From positions 186,001-250,000 of the forward strand of contig NZ_CANMRY010000003.1 in the NCBI RefSeq assembly GCF_947500405.1: a DNA stretch of 64,000 nt. Reading direction: 5' to 3'. The translations under genes were made by a program, and so were the position numbers. The notes beneath the pieces were generated by a model that searched no databases, was not told the DNA's origin, and saw only the letters and a list, made by a program, of their open reading frames with translations. Within the stretch, counting starts at the first letter, position 1; every line of letters begins with the position of its first letter. This DNA is from an uncultured Maribacter sp. (GTDB taxonomy: Bacteria > Bacteroidota > Bacteroidia > Flavobacteriales > Flavobacteriaceae). Positions 18,955 to 28,973 of the stretch are shown here, in pieces.

Positions 18955-21900
18955 ATGTTTTCTAAAAACTTCAAAAAATGGGACACTATCTTAGGATGGG
19001 TAGTTTTCTCTATAGCACTTATTACATATTTTTTAACCGTAGAACCTACAAGTAGTTTCTGGGACGCAGGAGAGTATATAGCTACATCTGCTAAACTACA
19101 GGTTGGCCACCCTCCTGGAGCTCCATTACTACAAATGATAGGTGCTTTCTTTGCTATGTTTGCATTTGAACCAGAACAAATAGCTCGTATGGTAAATTTT
19201 GTATCTGGTGTATCTAGTGCCTTTACTATATTGTTTATGTTTTGGACCATTACCAACTTAACTAAAAAATTAATTAATCCTGATAAAAAATTTACTAACA
19301 GCAAAGCTATTGCTGTTTTAGGAAGTGGTGTAGTTGGCGCTTTAACTTTTACTTATTCTGATAGTTTTTGGTTTAATGCTGTAGAGACAGAGGTCTATTC
19401 TATGGCTAGCTTTATAATGGCTTTATTACTATGGATGGGACTTAAATGGACTGATGATTTAGAAAACCCCAGAGGAAGTAAATGGATTATTCTTATTTCT
19501 TTTGTAGTTGGCCTAACCTTCGGAATTCAATTTATGGGGTTTTTGGCTATACCTTCTATAGGTTTACTTTATTATTTTAAAAAGTACAAAAAAACTACTG
19601 TAAAAAACTTTCTTATCGCCAATGTGGTTGTCATTGCTATTTTAATGTTAGTATATAAATTTTCTTTAACCTATGTTTTAAAAGTTTTTGGATGGGGAGA
19701 AGTTTTCTTTGTAAACAATTTAGGTCTACCATTTAACTCTGGCTCTATAATAATAGGAATATTATTTGTTGCGGCTTTCTATTTTGGATTAAACTATACT
19801 AGAAAAAACAATTTTATAACAGCAAACACCATAGTTTTATGTCTTTTATTTTTATTCTTAGGATTTTCATCATGGTTAATGTTACCTATAAGAGCTAATG
19901 CAAATGTTGTTATTAATGAAAATAACCCATCAGACGCTAGATCATTATTAGCCTATTACAACAGAGAACAATACCCAGGCGTAGACAGTCCATTTTTTGG
20001 AGGTTACTATTCTGATGCTTTTGCAGAAGCTGGTCCTGAAAGAGATGAAAAACCAAAATACGAAAAAGACTACGCCTTAGGCAAATATGTAATTGTAAAT
20101 CATTACAAAAATGCGCTACCTGGGCCAAATGAAAAGCATGTTGGCTTTTTACCCAGAATGTGGAGTACACAACACGCCGAAAACTACATGCGCTATTTTG
20201 GACCATTAGATTTTAAAATGACAAAATCTAATGATGAATTAAGAAAAGCCGTAAGTCAGGTTAAAGAAGGATTAAGAACCGGAGAAATAGATACCGAACA
20301 ATATATTAGTTTCCTAAGAAGGTTTAGTGAATATATAGAGGTGCAACCACCAACTGTTTGGCAAAACATTAAATACATGATAGAGTTTCAATTTAACTAC
20401 ATGTATACACGTTATTTTATGTGGAATTTTGTTGGTAAGCAAAACGATATTCAAGGTAGATATAATGACAATGGAAATTGGATAAGCGGCTTTACCCCTA
20501 TAGATAGCTGGCGACTAGGAAGTCAAGAAAACCTACCTTCTGATGTTTTAAATAACAAAGGAAGAAACACTTACTTTTTTTTACCACTAATTCTTGGTAT
20601 TGTAGGTTTGTTTTTTCAAATTTCTAAAAATCCAAAACATTTTTGGGCCTTACTTGTATTTTTCTTATTCACCGGTTTAGCTATCCAATTCTATACAAAC
20701 CCATATATATTTCAGCCAAGAGAAAGAGACTATTCCCTTGTAGGTTCTTTTTATATTTTTGCAATTTGGGTAGGCATAGGTGTATATGGTTTATTTTTTG
20801 AACTTAAAAAATTAATAACCCCAAAAATTTTAGCCCCCGCAATAACCATTATTTGTCTTTTAGCAGTACCAACATTAATGGCATATCAAAACTGGGATGA
20901 TCATGACAGATCCGGAAAATTTACTGCAAAATCATCAGCCAAAGCATATTTAGATTCTTGTCAAAAAGATGCTGGAGCAATATTATTTACCATAGGAGAT
21001 AATGATACTTTTCCACTATGGTACGCGCAAGAAATTGAAAAGTATCGTACAGATGTTCGCATAATATGTACAAGCCTTTTTGAAACAGATTGGTATGTAG
21101 ATCAAATGAAGAGAAAAGCTTATGAAAGCGACCCTATACCATCACAAATTACTCACAATAAATACCGTTGGGGTTCAAGAGATGTATTATACCACCAAAG
21201 CATGACAGAAAACAGGTGGTCTGTAAAAGATTTTATAAACTGGATAGATAGTGACAAACCACGTACTAAACTAAAATACATTTTACAACAACAAGGTGGA
21301 GACCTTAGTGCTCATTCTGAAAACACACAGAATATGGTGTATTACCCAACTAATAAAATACGGATACCTGTAAACAAAAAGAATGTTCTTGAAAATGGAC
21401 TTGTAAAAGCAAAAGATAGTGCATTAATTGTTGATTATATTGACATTGAACTACCTTCTGCTATTACCAAAAAGAGTATGATGATGCTAGACATTCTAGC
21501 CAATAATGATTGGAAAAGGCCTATCTATTTTTCTGGAGGAAGTTTTGACGATGCAGAATTTATTTGGATGAAAGATTATTTACAATTAGACGGTCTTGCC
21601 TACAAATTAGTTCCTATTAAAACAGAAAGAAAAAATTCTTTTGACATGGGACGTATAGATACCGATTTAATGTATTCCATAGTAAAAAGTTGGGACTGGG
21701 GAAATTCTGGTTCAGATATTTATCATGATACACAAACAAGAATCCAAGGCCTATCCTTTAGAGGGAATCTAGCACGCCTTACAGAAGCTTTATTACAAGA
21801 AAACAAAATAGACAAGGCAAAAGAAATAATAGATCTTTCTATTACACAAATGCCTGTAGATTACTTTGGGTATTATACTTTTGTAGAACCTTTTGTAGAT

Positions 21901-22263
21901 GGCTACTATAAAGTAGGCGAAACAACAAAAGCAAGAGATTTATTTAGTAAGCTAAAAACCAAATACCAAGAACGTTTAGACTATTATGCTGGCACTACGC
22001 TAGATGAGCAATATAGTAAAATTGATGAAATTATTACTGACATGGAAGCTTATAGAAGAAATATAGATATTCTTATCTCTAATAACGATCGCGAGATGGC
22101 CGAAAAGGAAACGCTAATATTTAATGAATACATAGATAAATTCCAGCATTTTTATAAAGATGAAATAGTAGAAGAACCTATTATTGAGCCCAACACAACT
22201 AATCCTGATTTAAAAGATACTGTACAAATAAAAGACAGCACTTTACAAACCGTTAGCGAATAA
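18955..22263 (+). CDS. DUF2723 membrane protein, TMEM260/O-mannosyltransferase-like (GT117)
   Basis: Large membrane protein of 1102 residues. The N-terminal half has about twelve hydrophobic helices. The first loop holds FWDAGEYI (near residues 36-43) and GHPPGAP; an acidic pair in this loop is where GT-C protein O-mannosyltransferases have their catalytic residue. Residues about 640-900 are a soluble domain (FTIGDNDTFPLWYAQE near 680), and the C-terminus (about 930-1060) looks like TPR-type helices. Human TMEM260, in the same DUF2723 family, is an O-mannosyltransferase, so a glycosyltransferase acting on exported proteins is a fair inference. It is monocistronic with a strong terminator. Confidence 0.8.
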   Translation: MFSKNFKKWDTILGWVVFSIALITYFLTVEPTSSFWDAGEYIATSAKLQVGHPPGAPLLQMIGAFFAMFAFEPEQIARMVNFVSGVSSAFTILFMFWTITNLTKKLINPDKKFTNSKAIAVLGSGVVGALTFTYSDSFWFNAVETEVYSMASFIMALLLWMGLKWTDDLENPRGSKWIILISFVVGLTFGIQFMGFLAIPSIGLLYYFKKYKKTTVKNFLIANVVVIAILMLVYKFSLTYVLKVFGWGEVFFVNNLGLPFNSGSIIIGILFVAAFYFGLNYTRKNNFITANTIVLCLLFLFLGFSSWLMLPIRANANVVINENNPSDARSLLAYYNREQYPGVDSPFFGGYYSDAFAEAGPERDEKPKYEKDYALGKYVIVNHYKNALPGPNEKHVGFLPRMWSTQHAENYMRYFGPLDFKMTKSNDELRKAVSQVKEGLRTGEIDTEQYISFLRRFSEYIEVQPPTVWQNIKYMIEFQFNYMYTRYFMWNFVGKQNDIQGRYNDNGNWISGFTPIDSWRLGSQENLPSDVLNNKGRNTYFFLPLILGIVGLFFQISKNPKHFWALLVFFLFTGLAIQFYTNPYIFQPRERDYSLVGSFYIFAIWVGIGVYGLFFELKKLITPKILAPAITIICLLAVPTLMAYQNWDDHDRSGKFTAKSSAKAYLDSCQKDAGAILFTIGDNDTFPLWYAQEIEKYRTDVRIICTSLFETDWYVDQMKRKAYESDPIPSQITHNKYRWGSRDVLYHQSMTENRWSVKDFINWIDSDKPRTKLKYILQQQGGDLSAHSENTQNMVYYPTNKIRIPVNKKNVLENGLVKAKDSALIVDYIDIELPSAITKKSMMMLDILANNDWKRPIYFSGGSFDDAEFIWMKDYLQLDGLAYKLVPIKTERKNSFDMGRIDTDLMYSIVKSWDWGNSGSDIYHDTQTRIQGLSFRGNLARLTEALLQENKIDKAKEIIDLSITQMPVDYFGYYTFVEPFVDGYYKVGETTKARDLFSKLKTKYQERLDYYAGTTLDEQYSKIDEIITDMEAYRRNIDILISNNDREMAEKETLIFNEYIDKFQHFYKDEIVEEPIIEPNTTNPDLKDTVQIKDSTLQTVSE

Positions 22264-22292
22264 CTAATGTTTTATTCTTAAACAAAAGCATA

Positions 22293-22324
22293 AAAAAGCA
22301 AGGTGTATATGCACCTTGCTTTTT
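22293..22324 (+). terminator. Terminator behind the DUF2723 gene
   Basis: Thirteen-base stem (22293-22305 with 22312-22324), six-base loop, then TTTTTGTTTTT on the plus strand. The minus strand also has a T-rich exit, so it can serve the convergent thioredoxin-like gene as well. Confidence 0.8.
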
Positions 22325-22342
22325 GTTTTTAATAAGAGGAAT

Positions 22343-22639
22343 TTATAAATACTCGTTTAAAATACCAATAAGTGTATTAGCATCTTGCTCGCCACTTTGT
22401 CGCCAAACCATTTCTCCTTTTTTGTATATCATCAAAGTAGGTAAGCCTTTTACTCTTAAAGCCTGAGCCAGCTCTTTATTCTTATCTACATCAATTTTTA
22501 TAACCTTTCCCTTATCCCCTAAGGCAGCGGCCACATCTCTTAATATAGCATGCATGGCAGTAGATTGATCATTCCATTCTGCGTAAAAATCAAGCAATAC
22601 AGGAACGTTTAAATCTATTAATTCACCAAATTTAGACAT
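22343..22639 (-). CDS. Thioredoxin-fold protein lacking the active-site cysteines
   Basis: A 98-residue single thioredoxin domain without a signal peptide, so cytoplasmic. The fold is clear: VLLDFYAEW near 14-22, KIDVDKN near 49-55, and the cis-proline in LPTLMIYKKGE near 66-76. Where thioredoxin has WCGPC this protein reads WNDQS (22-26), and there are no cysteines anywhere in the chain. It therefore cannot do dithiol-disulfide exchange. A structural or binding role is possible. It stands alone between two unrelated genes. Confidence 0.85.
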   Translation of the reverse strand: MSKFGELIDLNVPVLLDFYAEWNDQSTAMHAILRDVAAALGDKGKVIKIDVDKNKELAQALRVKGLPTLMIYKKGEMVWRQSGEQDANTLIGILNEYL

Positions 22640-22731
22640 ATGTTTAACTTTGCATTATTAGCCAAATGTAATAAAAAATGTTAAAATACCGCTAATACAT
22701 AGGCATTTGCAAGCCACACAATAGGTTAAAT

Positions 22732-23961
22732 TCATGTTAACTTTTTCTTCTTTAAGGTTATTACTGTTATTTCAGGCCATATTCCTACCCTACCAGGGTA
22801 TCCTAAAAATCCAAATCCACGGTTTACATTTATAAACTGTCCTGCCTGCTTATAAATACCTGCCCAATAGGTGTAACGCCATTTAACTGGGCTCCATTTT
22901 ATCCATCCAGGAATCTCAATTCCAAATTGCATTCCGTGAGTATGCCCACTTAAAGTTAAATGATAATGGTATGGGTGTTTTATAACTTTTTGCTCCCAAT
23001 GCGAAGGGTCATGACTCATTAATATTTTAAAATCCTTATTATTAATTTTTGAAGTAGCCTTATGTAAATCTCCCGCTTTTTTAAATCCGCCTTTTCCCCA
23101 ATTTTCAACACCTACTAATGCTATCTTATCCTCCCCTTTAATTATATACTTACTATCGTTCAACAAAAGATGAAAACCCATCTCCTTTTGTATTTTTTTT
23201 AGCTCCTTAAGATTTTCTACTTTAGCTTCTTTAGAAGGCCACTTAACATAGTCTCCATAATCATGATTTCCTAAAACCGAAAACTTTCCATCTTTAGCTT
23301 CCAAAGTAGAAAAAAGGTCTTTCCAAGGATACATTTCCTCTGCTTTATTATTTACCATATCACCCGTAAATAATAAAATATCACTTTTCTGCTCGTTAAT
23401 TAAATTTATAGCATATTCAATCTTTTCACGATTATCAAAGCTTCCACTATGCACATCGGATATTTGGGTAATTTGATATCCATCAAAAGAATCTGGTAAA
23501 TCATCATACTCTAAATCATACTTTAAAACCTTAAAGTTATATTTCCCCTTATACATTCCATAAAGCAATGCTCCAAAAGGAATTGCTGCTATACCTAATG
23601 CTAGTGTGCTTATAAATTTACGCCTATCGGGCATACTAAATACTTTATCTTCACCAAAAAACTTACTATAAGTAGCAAATAAAAAACGAAAAACATCTTC
23701 AGAAAACAGAAAAATAACTGTCACCAGCTTAAATACTAATAGTATGACAAAAAAACTAAAAGCATACGTTTTCACCCTAGTTAAAGCTCCACTGGAACCC
23801 TCTACAATTACAAACTGATATAAAAAATTAAGCAAGACCAATACAGACAAACTAATATAAAGGTAAACTATCCACGGATTTTTTGTTATCGTTTTAAAGC
23901 CTTGCACAACATATAATCCTAAAATTAAATAAAGTAATGTAAATAGTACTATACGAATCAT
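22732..23961 (-). CDS. Membrane-anchored calcineurin-like metallophosphoesterase
   Basis: Protein of 409 residues. The N-terminal third has four hydrophobic helices (about 1-20, 30-50, 63-87, 118-138). The remainder is a calcineurin-like phosphoesterase domain with all metal motifs: SDVHSG near 170, TGDMVNN, GNHDYGD near 233, SHDP, and SGHTHG near 353. It is similar in layout to YkuE/LpxH-like enzymes of the envelope, but the substrate is not evident. It is divergent from polA across a 301-base gap. Confidence 0.85.
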   Translation of the reverse strand: MIRIVLFTLLYLILGLYVVQGFKTITKNPWIVYLYISLSVLVLLNFLYQFVIVEGSSGALTRVKTYAFSFFVILLVFKLVTVIFLFSEDVFRFLFATYSKFFGEDKVFSMPDRRKFISTLALGIAAIPFGALLYGMYKGKYNFKVLKYDLEYDDLPDSFDGYQITQISDVHSGSFDNREKIEYAINLINEQKSDILLFTGDMVNNKAEEMYPWKDLFSTLEAKDGKFSVLGNHDYGDYVKWPSKEAKVENLKELKKIQKEMGFHLLLNDSKYIIKGEDKIALVGVENWGKGGFKKAGDLHKATSKINNKDFKILMSHDPSHWEQKVIKHPYHYHLTLSGHTHGMQFGIEIPGWIKWSPVKWRYTYWAGIYKQAGQFINVNRGFGFLGYPGRVGIWPEITVITLKKKKLT

Positions 23962-24262
23962 TCTTATTATTTTTTTGCAAATGTATTTGATTAGAAAACT
24001 CTTTATTAATATTTTACCTTTTATTTAACGCTTTACACTTCTGTTCTTTTAGCACTTAAACTCGTGTCCCCCACTTTGTAAAACTTTCTAAGAAAGTAAC
24101 ATAGGTATATTTTTTTTAAAACCCTTTCTTTTTCTTAACAAACATCCCTCTTTTTTATCTACATCATTCTTAAACTAGATATAAAACCTTATATTAAAAA
24201 CACAATATTTTATACCTTACCACATTAATTCGTAGTTTTGAAATTCTACAACAATAACACTA
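23962..24262. promoter_or_regulatory. Divergent intergenic region between the phosphoesterase gene and polA
   Basis: A 301-base gap. For the minus gene TACATTTG is seen at 23985-23978, 17 bases from its start. For polA TAGTTTTG is seen at 24233-24240, 23 bases from its ATG. Both match TAnnTTTG without a convincing -33 partner. The rest is AT-rich with pyrimidine runs, and I see no RNA gene or coding remnant in it. Confidence 0.5.
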
Positions 24263-27103
24263 ATGGCAGAACAAAAAAGACTTTTTTTACTAGACGCATT
24301 TGCATTAATCTTTAGAGGATATTATGCACTTATAAAAAACCCAAGAATAAATTCTAAAGGAATGGACACTTCTGCAATTATGGGTTTTATGAATTCACTT
24401 TTAGATGTTATTAGAAGAGAAAAACCCGATTATTTAGCCGTTTGTTTTGACAAAGGTGGTAGTGTAGAAAGAACCGAAATGTTCCCCGAATATAAAGCTA
24501 ATAGAGACGAAACACCAGATGCTATTCGTATAGCCATACCTTATATTCAAGACATTTTAAATGCTATGGATATCCCTGTTGTTGTTTTACCAGGTTACGA
24601 GGCCGATGATATTATAGGAACCTTAGCAAAACAAGCCGAAAAAGAAGATTACAAAGTCTACATGGTTACTCCTGATAAGGATTTTGGGCAATTGGTTTCC
24701 GAAAATATTTTCATGTATAGGCCTGCTCGCATGGGTAATGGTATTGAAATTTGGGGGATTCCAGAAATTCAAAAACGATTTGGCGTACAAAGACCAGAAC
24801 AGGTTATAGATTATTTAGGGATGATGGGGGATGCCAGTGATAACATTCCAGGATTGCCAGGCGTAGGAGATAAAACTGCAAAAAAGTTTATAGAACAGTT
24901 TGACTCTATGGAAGGTCTTTTAGCAAATACCGATAAGCTAAAAGGAAAAATGAAAGAAAAAGTAGAAGCTAACGGAGAATTAGGATTACTTTCTAAAAAA
25001 CTTGCTACAATAGATATTAACTGTAATGTTACTTTTAAAGCAGATGACTATAAGCTCTCTACTCCTAATAGCGAAAAAGTTCAGGAAATTTTTGAAGAAC
25101 TAGAATTTAGAAGACTTAGAGATCAGTTCTTAAAGCTTTTTGCTCCAAAAGAAGAAGAAAGCCTCACAGAAACCCCATCAAAAACAGAAAAAACAGCCCC
25201 TAAAAAAGCCAACCCAGCTGGTCAAGGCCAGTTTTCTCTTTTTGGAAACGACGGAGATTCTCCTGCAACATTAGAAGCCGTATCTAGCAGAAAAACAATA
25301 AAAGACATTGCACATTCCTACCAAAGTATTGCTCCAGGAATGGCAATGAAACTTTTTGTTCAAAATTTAATAAAGCAAGCTTCTGTATGTTTTGATACAG
25401 AAACTACCGGTTTAAACCCACTAACTGCTGAGTTAGTAGGTATTGCTTTTTCTTGGGAAGCCACAAAGGGCTTTTATATTCCTTTTCCCGAAAATAAAGA
25501 AGAAGCTCAAAAACTTATAGAGGAGATACGTCCATTTTTTGAATCTGAGGCTATTGAAAAAATTGGACAAAATTTAAAGTATGATATTAAGGTTCTTGAT
25601 AAATACAACATAAAAGTTAAAGGCCCTTGTTTTGACACCATGTTAGCACACTATCTAATTAACCCAGATATGCGTCATAATATGGATGTTTTAGCCGAAA
25701 CGTATTTAAACTATACGCCAGTTTCTATAACCGAGTTAATTGGAAAAAAAGGTAAAAATCAGTTATCCATGCGAGATGTTCCGTTAGAAAAACAAACGGA
25801 ATATGCTGTTGAAGATGCAGATATTACCTACCAATTAGCGCAACACTTTAGACCAGAACTTTCTGAAGCTAAAACAGATGGTCTTTTTAAAGATATTGAA
25901 ATTCCACTTTTACATGTTTTAGCAAAAATGGAATTAGAAGGCATAAACTTAGATAAGACATTCTTAAACTCTCTTTCTAAAGATTTAGATAATGATATTA
26001 ATATTCTAGTTTCAAAAATATATGAAGCTGCTGGCGAAGAATTTAATATTGCATCCCCAAAACAACTAGGAGAAATTTTATTTAATAAATTAAAACTAGT
26101 AGACAAACCTAAAAAAACCAAAACAGGTCAGTTTTCTACCGCGGAAGATGTTTTATCGTATTTAGCAAAAGACCATGAAATAATTCAAAATGTTTTAGAT
26201 TACAGAGGTCTTGCTAAATTAAAAAGCACTTATGTAGATGCCTTACCGGAACAGATTGAAGAAAGTACTGGTCGCGTGCATACAGATTATATGCAAACAG
26301 TTGCCGCTACAGGCAGATTAAGTAGTAACAATCCTAACTTACAAAATATTCCTATCCGAACGGAGAGAGGAAGACAAGTACGTAAAGCTTTTATACCTAG
26401 AAATAAAGATTACACTATACTAGCAGCAGATTACTCACAAATAGAACTTCGTATTATTGCTGCTTTAAGTGAAGAAACCACAATGATTGAAGCTTTTAAA
26501 AATGGAGAAGATATTCACGCATCTACTGCTTCAAAAGTATTTAATGTTCCCATAGAAGAAGTTACAAGAGAGCAACGTAGCAATGCAAAAACTGTAAACT
26601 TTGGAATAATATATGGTGTATCTGCTTTTGGTTTAAGTAACCAAACAGACCTTTCTAGAGGAGAGGCAAAAGAACTTATAGATACTTATTACAAAACCTA
26701 CCCTAAACTACGTAACTACATGAGTGAGCTAGTAAATTTTGCTCGCGATAATGGTTATGTACAAACCGTTTTAGGTCGTCGTAGATATTTAAAGGATATC
26801 AATGGCAGTAATGCTATAGTTCGTGGCGCAGCAGAACGTAATGCAGTAAATGCACCAATACAAGGTAGTGCAGCAGATATTATTAAAATTGCCATGATTA
26901 ATATTTACAAAAAACTTGAAGAGGGCAATTACAAATCCAAAATGCTACTGCAAGTACATGATGAATTGGTTTTTGATGTTTATAAGCCGGAATTAGAAAA
27001 ACTACAAAATTTAATTAAGACTGAAATGGAAAATGCTTATACATTAGCAGTTCCATTAGATGTTGAAGTTGGTTTAGGAGACAATTGGTTAGAAGCTCAT
27101 TAA
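24263..27103 (+). CDS. polA: DNA polymerase I
   Basis: Repair and Okazaki-processing polymerase of 946 residues with all three activities. The 5' nuclease (1 to about 290) has DAFALIFRGYYAL, GYEADD and the helix-hairpin-helix GLPGVGDKTA. The 3'-5' exonuclease (about 365-545) is intact: DTETTGL near 378, NLKYD, and YAVEDAD. The polymerase domain has DYSQIELR near 722, the O-helix RSNAKTVNFGIIYG, and HDELVF near 899. All catalytic acids needed for proofreading are present. It is monocistronic, with a hairpin just after the stop. Confidence 0.98.
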   Translation: MAEQKRLFLLDAFALIFRGYYALIKNPRINSKGMDTSAIMGFMNSLLDVIRREKPDYLAVCFDKGGSVERTEMFPEYKANRDETPDAIRIAIPYIQDILNAMDIPVVVLPGYEADDIIGTLAKQAEKEDYKVYMVTPDKDFGQLVSENIFMYRPARMGNGIEIWGIPEIQKRFGVQRPEQVIDYLGMMGDASDNIPGLPGVGDKTAKKFIEQFDSMEGLLANTDKLKGKMKEKVEANGELGLLSKKLATIDINCNVTFKADDYKLSTPNSEKVQEIFEELEFRRLRDQFLKLFAPKEEESLTETPSKTEKTAPKKANPAGQGQFSLFGNDGDSPATLEAVSSRKTIKDIAHSYQSIAPGMAMKLFVQNLIKQASVCFDTETTGLNPLTAELVGIAFSWEATKGFYIPFPENKEEAQKLIEEIRPFFESEAIEKIGQNLKYDIKVLDKYNIKVKGPCFDTMLAHYLINPDMRHNMDVLAETYLNYTPVSITELIGKKGKNQLSMRDVPLEKQTEYAVEDADITYQLAQHFRPELSEAKTDGLFKDIEIPLLHVLAKMELEGINLDKTFLNSLSKDLDNDINILVSKIYEAAGEEFNIASPKQLGEILFNKLKLVDKPKKTKTGQFSTAEDVLSYLAKDHEIIQNVLDYRGLAKLKSTYVDALPEQIEESTGRVHTDYMQTVAATGRLSSNNPNLQNIPIRTERGRQVRKAFIPRNKDYTILAADYSQIELRIIAALSEETTMIEAFKNGEDIHASTASKVFNVPIEEVTREQRSNAKTVNFGIIYGVSAFGLSNQTDLSRGEAKELIDTYYKTYPKLRNYMSELVNFARDNGYVQTVLGRRRYLKDINGSNAIVRGAAERNAVNAPIQGSAADIIKIAMINIYKKLEEGNYKSKMLLQVHDELVFDVYKPELEKLQNLIKTEMENAYTLAVPLDVEVGLGDNWLEAH

Positions 27104-27105
27104 TA

Positions 27106-27139
27106 AATAAGCCATTAAGAAAATTCTTAATAGCTTATT
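27106..27139 (+). terminator. Possible terminator behind polA
   Basis: Long imperfect stem: AATAAGC pairs GCTTATT and ATTAAGAA pairs TTCTTAAT with one mismatch between. Only a mixed AT tract follows, not a clean T-run, so efficiency is uncertain. Confidence 0.5.
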
Positions 27140-27161
27140 ATATATTTTAAAATGAGCTTAT

Positions 27162-27647
27162 TTATTTTCTATTAAATATAAGTTCACCTTTAGTATTAAA
27201 ATTAGGTAAATCTAAGCCTTCTGCATCTACTGTCATCACATCTCCTTCTATTGAAGCTTTTGCTCTAATATCTTCTCCATTTTCATCTTTAAATTGCAAG
27301 ACCCCATCTTCATAGGTATATGTTGTAGTTTCAATATCCTTTTCACTTGGACAATCAACTATTAACCCTGTAGCACCTGCATTGAACTCTAGATAATTAA
27401 TTGCATTTTCACTAACTAAAGTTGCATCTTCCTTAAACTCAAAAGTTACGATAGCGCAATCTTCCTTTATAAGTTTCTCTAAAGCATCTTCTGCTAAATT
27501 TAAATATGTGCCTGCAGCCTCTGCATCTACATTAAACTCTACAAGTTCCCATTTTCCAATAAGAGAATCCTTTTCAGATATTGCATCTTTTGAACAAGAA
27601 GAAAAAAGAGTACCCATTGCAATTATAATAAATGTTAATTTTTTCAT
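27162..27647 (-). CDS. Lipocalin-like lipoprotein
   Basis: Protein of 161 residues with a lipoprotein signal ending FSSC (Cys18). The mature part begins with GKWELVEFNV, the pattern typical of the small lipocalin-like lipoproteins common in flavobacteria, and continues as alternating beta strands. Two further cysteines (near 72 and 108) could form a disulfide. No catalytic motif is visible and the ligand is unknown. It is convergent with polA and stands alone. Confidence 0.6.
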   Translation of the reverse strand: MKKLTFIIIAMGTLFSSCSKDAISEKDSLIGKWELVEFNVDAEAAGTYLNLAEDALEKLIKEDCAIVTFEFKEDATLVSENAINYLEFNAGATGLIVDCPSEKDIETTTYTYEDGVLQFKDENGEDIRAKASIEGDVMTVDAEGLDLPNFNTKGELIFNRK

Positions 27648-27819
27648 TGGTTTAGTATTTGGTTATTTATTTTACTGGTAACTAGAACAAAACGTAAACT
27701 AACAAACAATATTGCACTGCCTGAACTATATAAAACAACACAAACCGTATATAAAACAAAGGAAAATCAATAAATTCACAAACTGGAATAAAAAAATAAA
27801 AAATAATAAGAAACAACCA

Positions 27820-27850
27820 TTTGTATTTCAACATAATAGTTGTACATTTG
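27820..27850 (+). promoter_or_regulatory. Promoter of rplM-rpsI
   Basis: TTTG at 27820-27823, exactly 19 bases, then TACATTTG at 27843-27850. This is a full match to the Bacteroidota housekeeping promoter. The expected transcript starts near 27857, about 40 bases before rplM, and its leader contains a short CCCT/AGGG hairpin. Confidence 0.8.
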
Positions 27851-27898
27851 CAGCCCTCTTAAAGGGAAAGAAGTGTATAATAGAAAAAAATAGCAGTA

Positions 27899-28354
27899 GT
27901 GGATACATTAAGTTATAAGACTGTTTCAGCAAATAGAACAACCGTAGACAAGCAATGGGTATTGGTTGATGCTGAAGGAGAAACGTTAGGGCGACTTGCT
28001 TCAAAAGTAGCAAAAATACTTAGAGGAAAGCATAAAACAAATTACACTCCTCATGTTGATTGTGGAGATAACGTAGTTATTATTAATGCAGAAAAAATTA
28101 CCCTTTCTGGTAACAAATGGGATACTAAATCTTATAGTCGTTATACAGAATACCCAGGAGGTCAACGCCACACATCTGTAAAAGATATGTTAGCTAAGAC
28201 ACCTGAGCGTATTGTGGAAAAGGCTGTAAAAGGAATGCTTCCAAAAACTAGATTAGGTGCTGAATTATTCAGAAACCTTAAAGTTAATGTAGGTCCTAAC
28301 CACGGTCAAGAAGCACAAAAACCAACTGTTATTAACTTAAACGAATTTAAATAA
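27899..28354 (+). CDS. rplM: Ribosomal protein L13
   Basis: Large-subunit protein, 151 residues. The start is GTG at 27899, giving [11 protein letters not shown], the usual N-terminus of the Bacteroidota L13. Conserved stretches seen are [16 protein letters not shown] near 20-35 and the GMLPKTRLG motif near 112-120. It overlaps rpsI by one base, so the two are translationally linked, as in most bacteria. Confidence 0.97.
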   Translation: MDTLSYKTVSANRTTVDKQWVLVDAEGETLGRLASKVAKILRGKHKTNYTPHVDCGDNVVIINAEKITLSGNKWDTKSYSRYTEYPGGQRHTSVKDMLAKTPERIVEKAVKGMLPKTRLGAELFRNLKVNVGPNHGQEAQKPTVINLNEFK

Positions 28355-28740
28355 TGGAGATAATTCATAAAATTGGTAGAAGAAAAACAGCTGTTGCTCG
28401 TGTTTATCTTTCTGAAGGAACAGGAAATATTACTATAAACTCTAGAGATTTAAAAGAATATTTTCCAACTGCAACTTTACAATACAAAATTAAACAGGCT
28501 TTTGCATTAACGGACACTGTTGATAGTTATGATGTTAAAGCAAATGTTTATGGTGGTGGTAACACTGGCCAAGCTGAAGCTATTCGTTTAGCTTTATCTA
28601 GAGCTATGTGCGAAGTAGACGCTGAAAACAGATTATCTCTTAAACCAGAAGGTCTTTTAACTAGAGACCCAAGAATGGTGGAACGTAAGAAATTTGGTCA
28701 GAAGAAAGCTCGTAAGAAATTCCAGTTCTCTAAACGTTAA
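28354..28740 (+). CDS. rpsI: Ribosomal protein S9
   Basis: Small-subunit protein, 128 residues. It begins with [13 protein letters not shown], has the [19 protein letters not shown] core near 67-85, and ends in the basic tail [12 protein letters not shown], whose last residues reach the P-site tRNA. Its start overlaps the rplM stop. Confidence 0.98.
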   Translation: MEIIHKIGRRKTAVARVYLSEGTGNITINSRDLKEYFPTATLQYKIKQAFALTDTVDSYDVKANVYGGGNTGQAEAIRLALSRAMCEVDAENRLSLKPEGLLTRDPRMVERKKFGQKKARKKFQFSKR

Positions 28741-28752
28741 TACAGAAATACC

Positions 28753-28779
28753 AGGGTATTCTTTCGAATACCCTTTTTT
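28753..28779 (+). terminator. Terminator behind rplM-rpsI
   Basis: Stem GGGTATTC (28754-28761) with GAATACCC (28766-28773), TTTC loop, followed by TTTTTT. Confidence 0.85.
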
Positions 28780-28973
28780 ATATTTTATAACTAGTTCATT
28801 GAAAGTCTCAAAAAAGAGACACTTAAAAATCTTATTACCATTTCTAGTAGTAATAAGTAAGGGTAGGTTTTTAAAATCGCCCATTTAGTTTAGCATCTAA
28901 ATAGTAGAGGCTTGCATACATATGCATACCACTCTAGTATTGCTAATTCATAAGAACGTAAACTAAAACAAAA
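28780..28973 (+). promoter_or_regulatory. Structured leader region upstream of rpsB
   Basis: A 194-base gap with three inverted repeats in series: GTCTC/GAGAC (28805-28820), CTTATTAC/GTAATAAG (28831-28857), and a nested pair TAGAG/CTCTA enclosing TGCATA/TATGCA (28905-28936). It ends in an A-rich stretch before the rpsB ATG. No exact TAnnTTTG was found, so the promoter is unplaced. The layout would suit autoregulation by S2, which is an inference. Confidence 0.4.
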
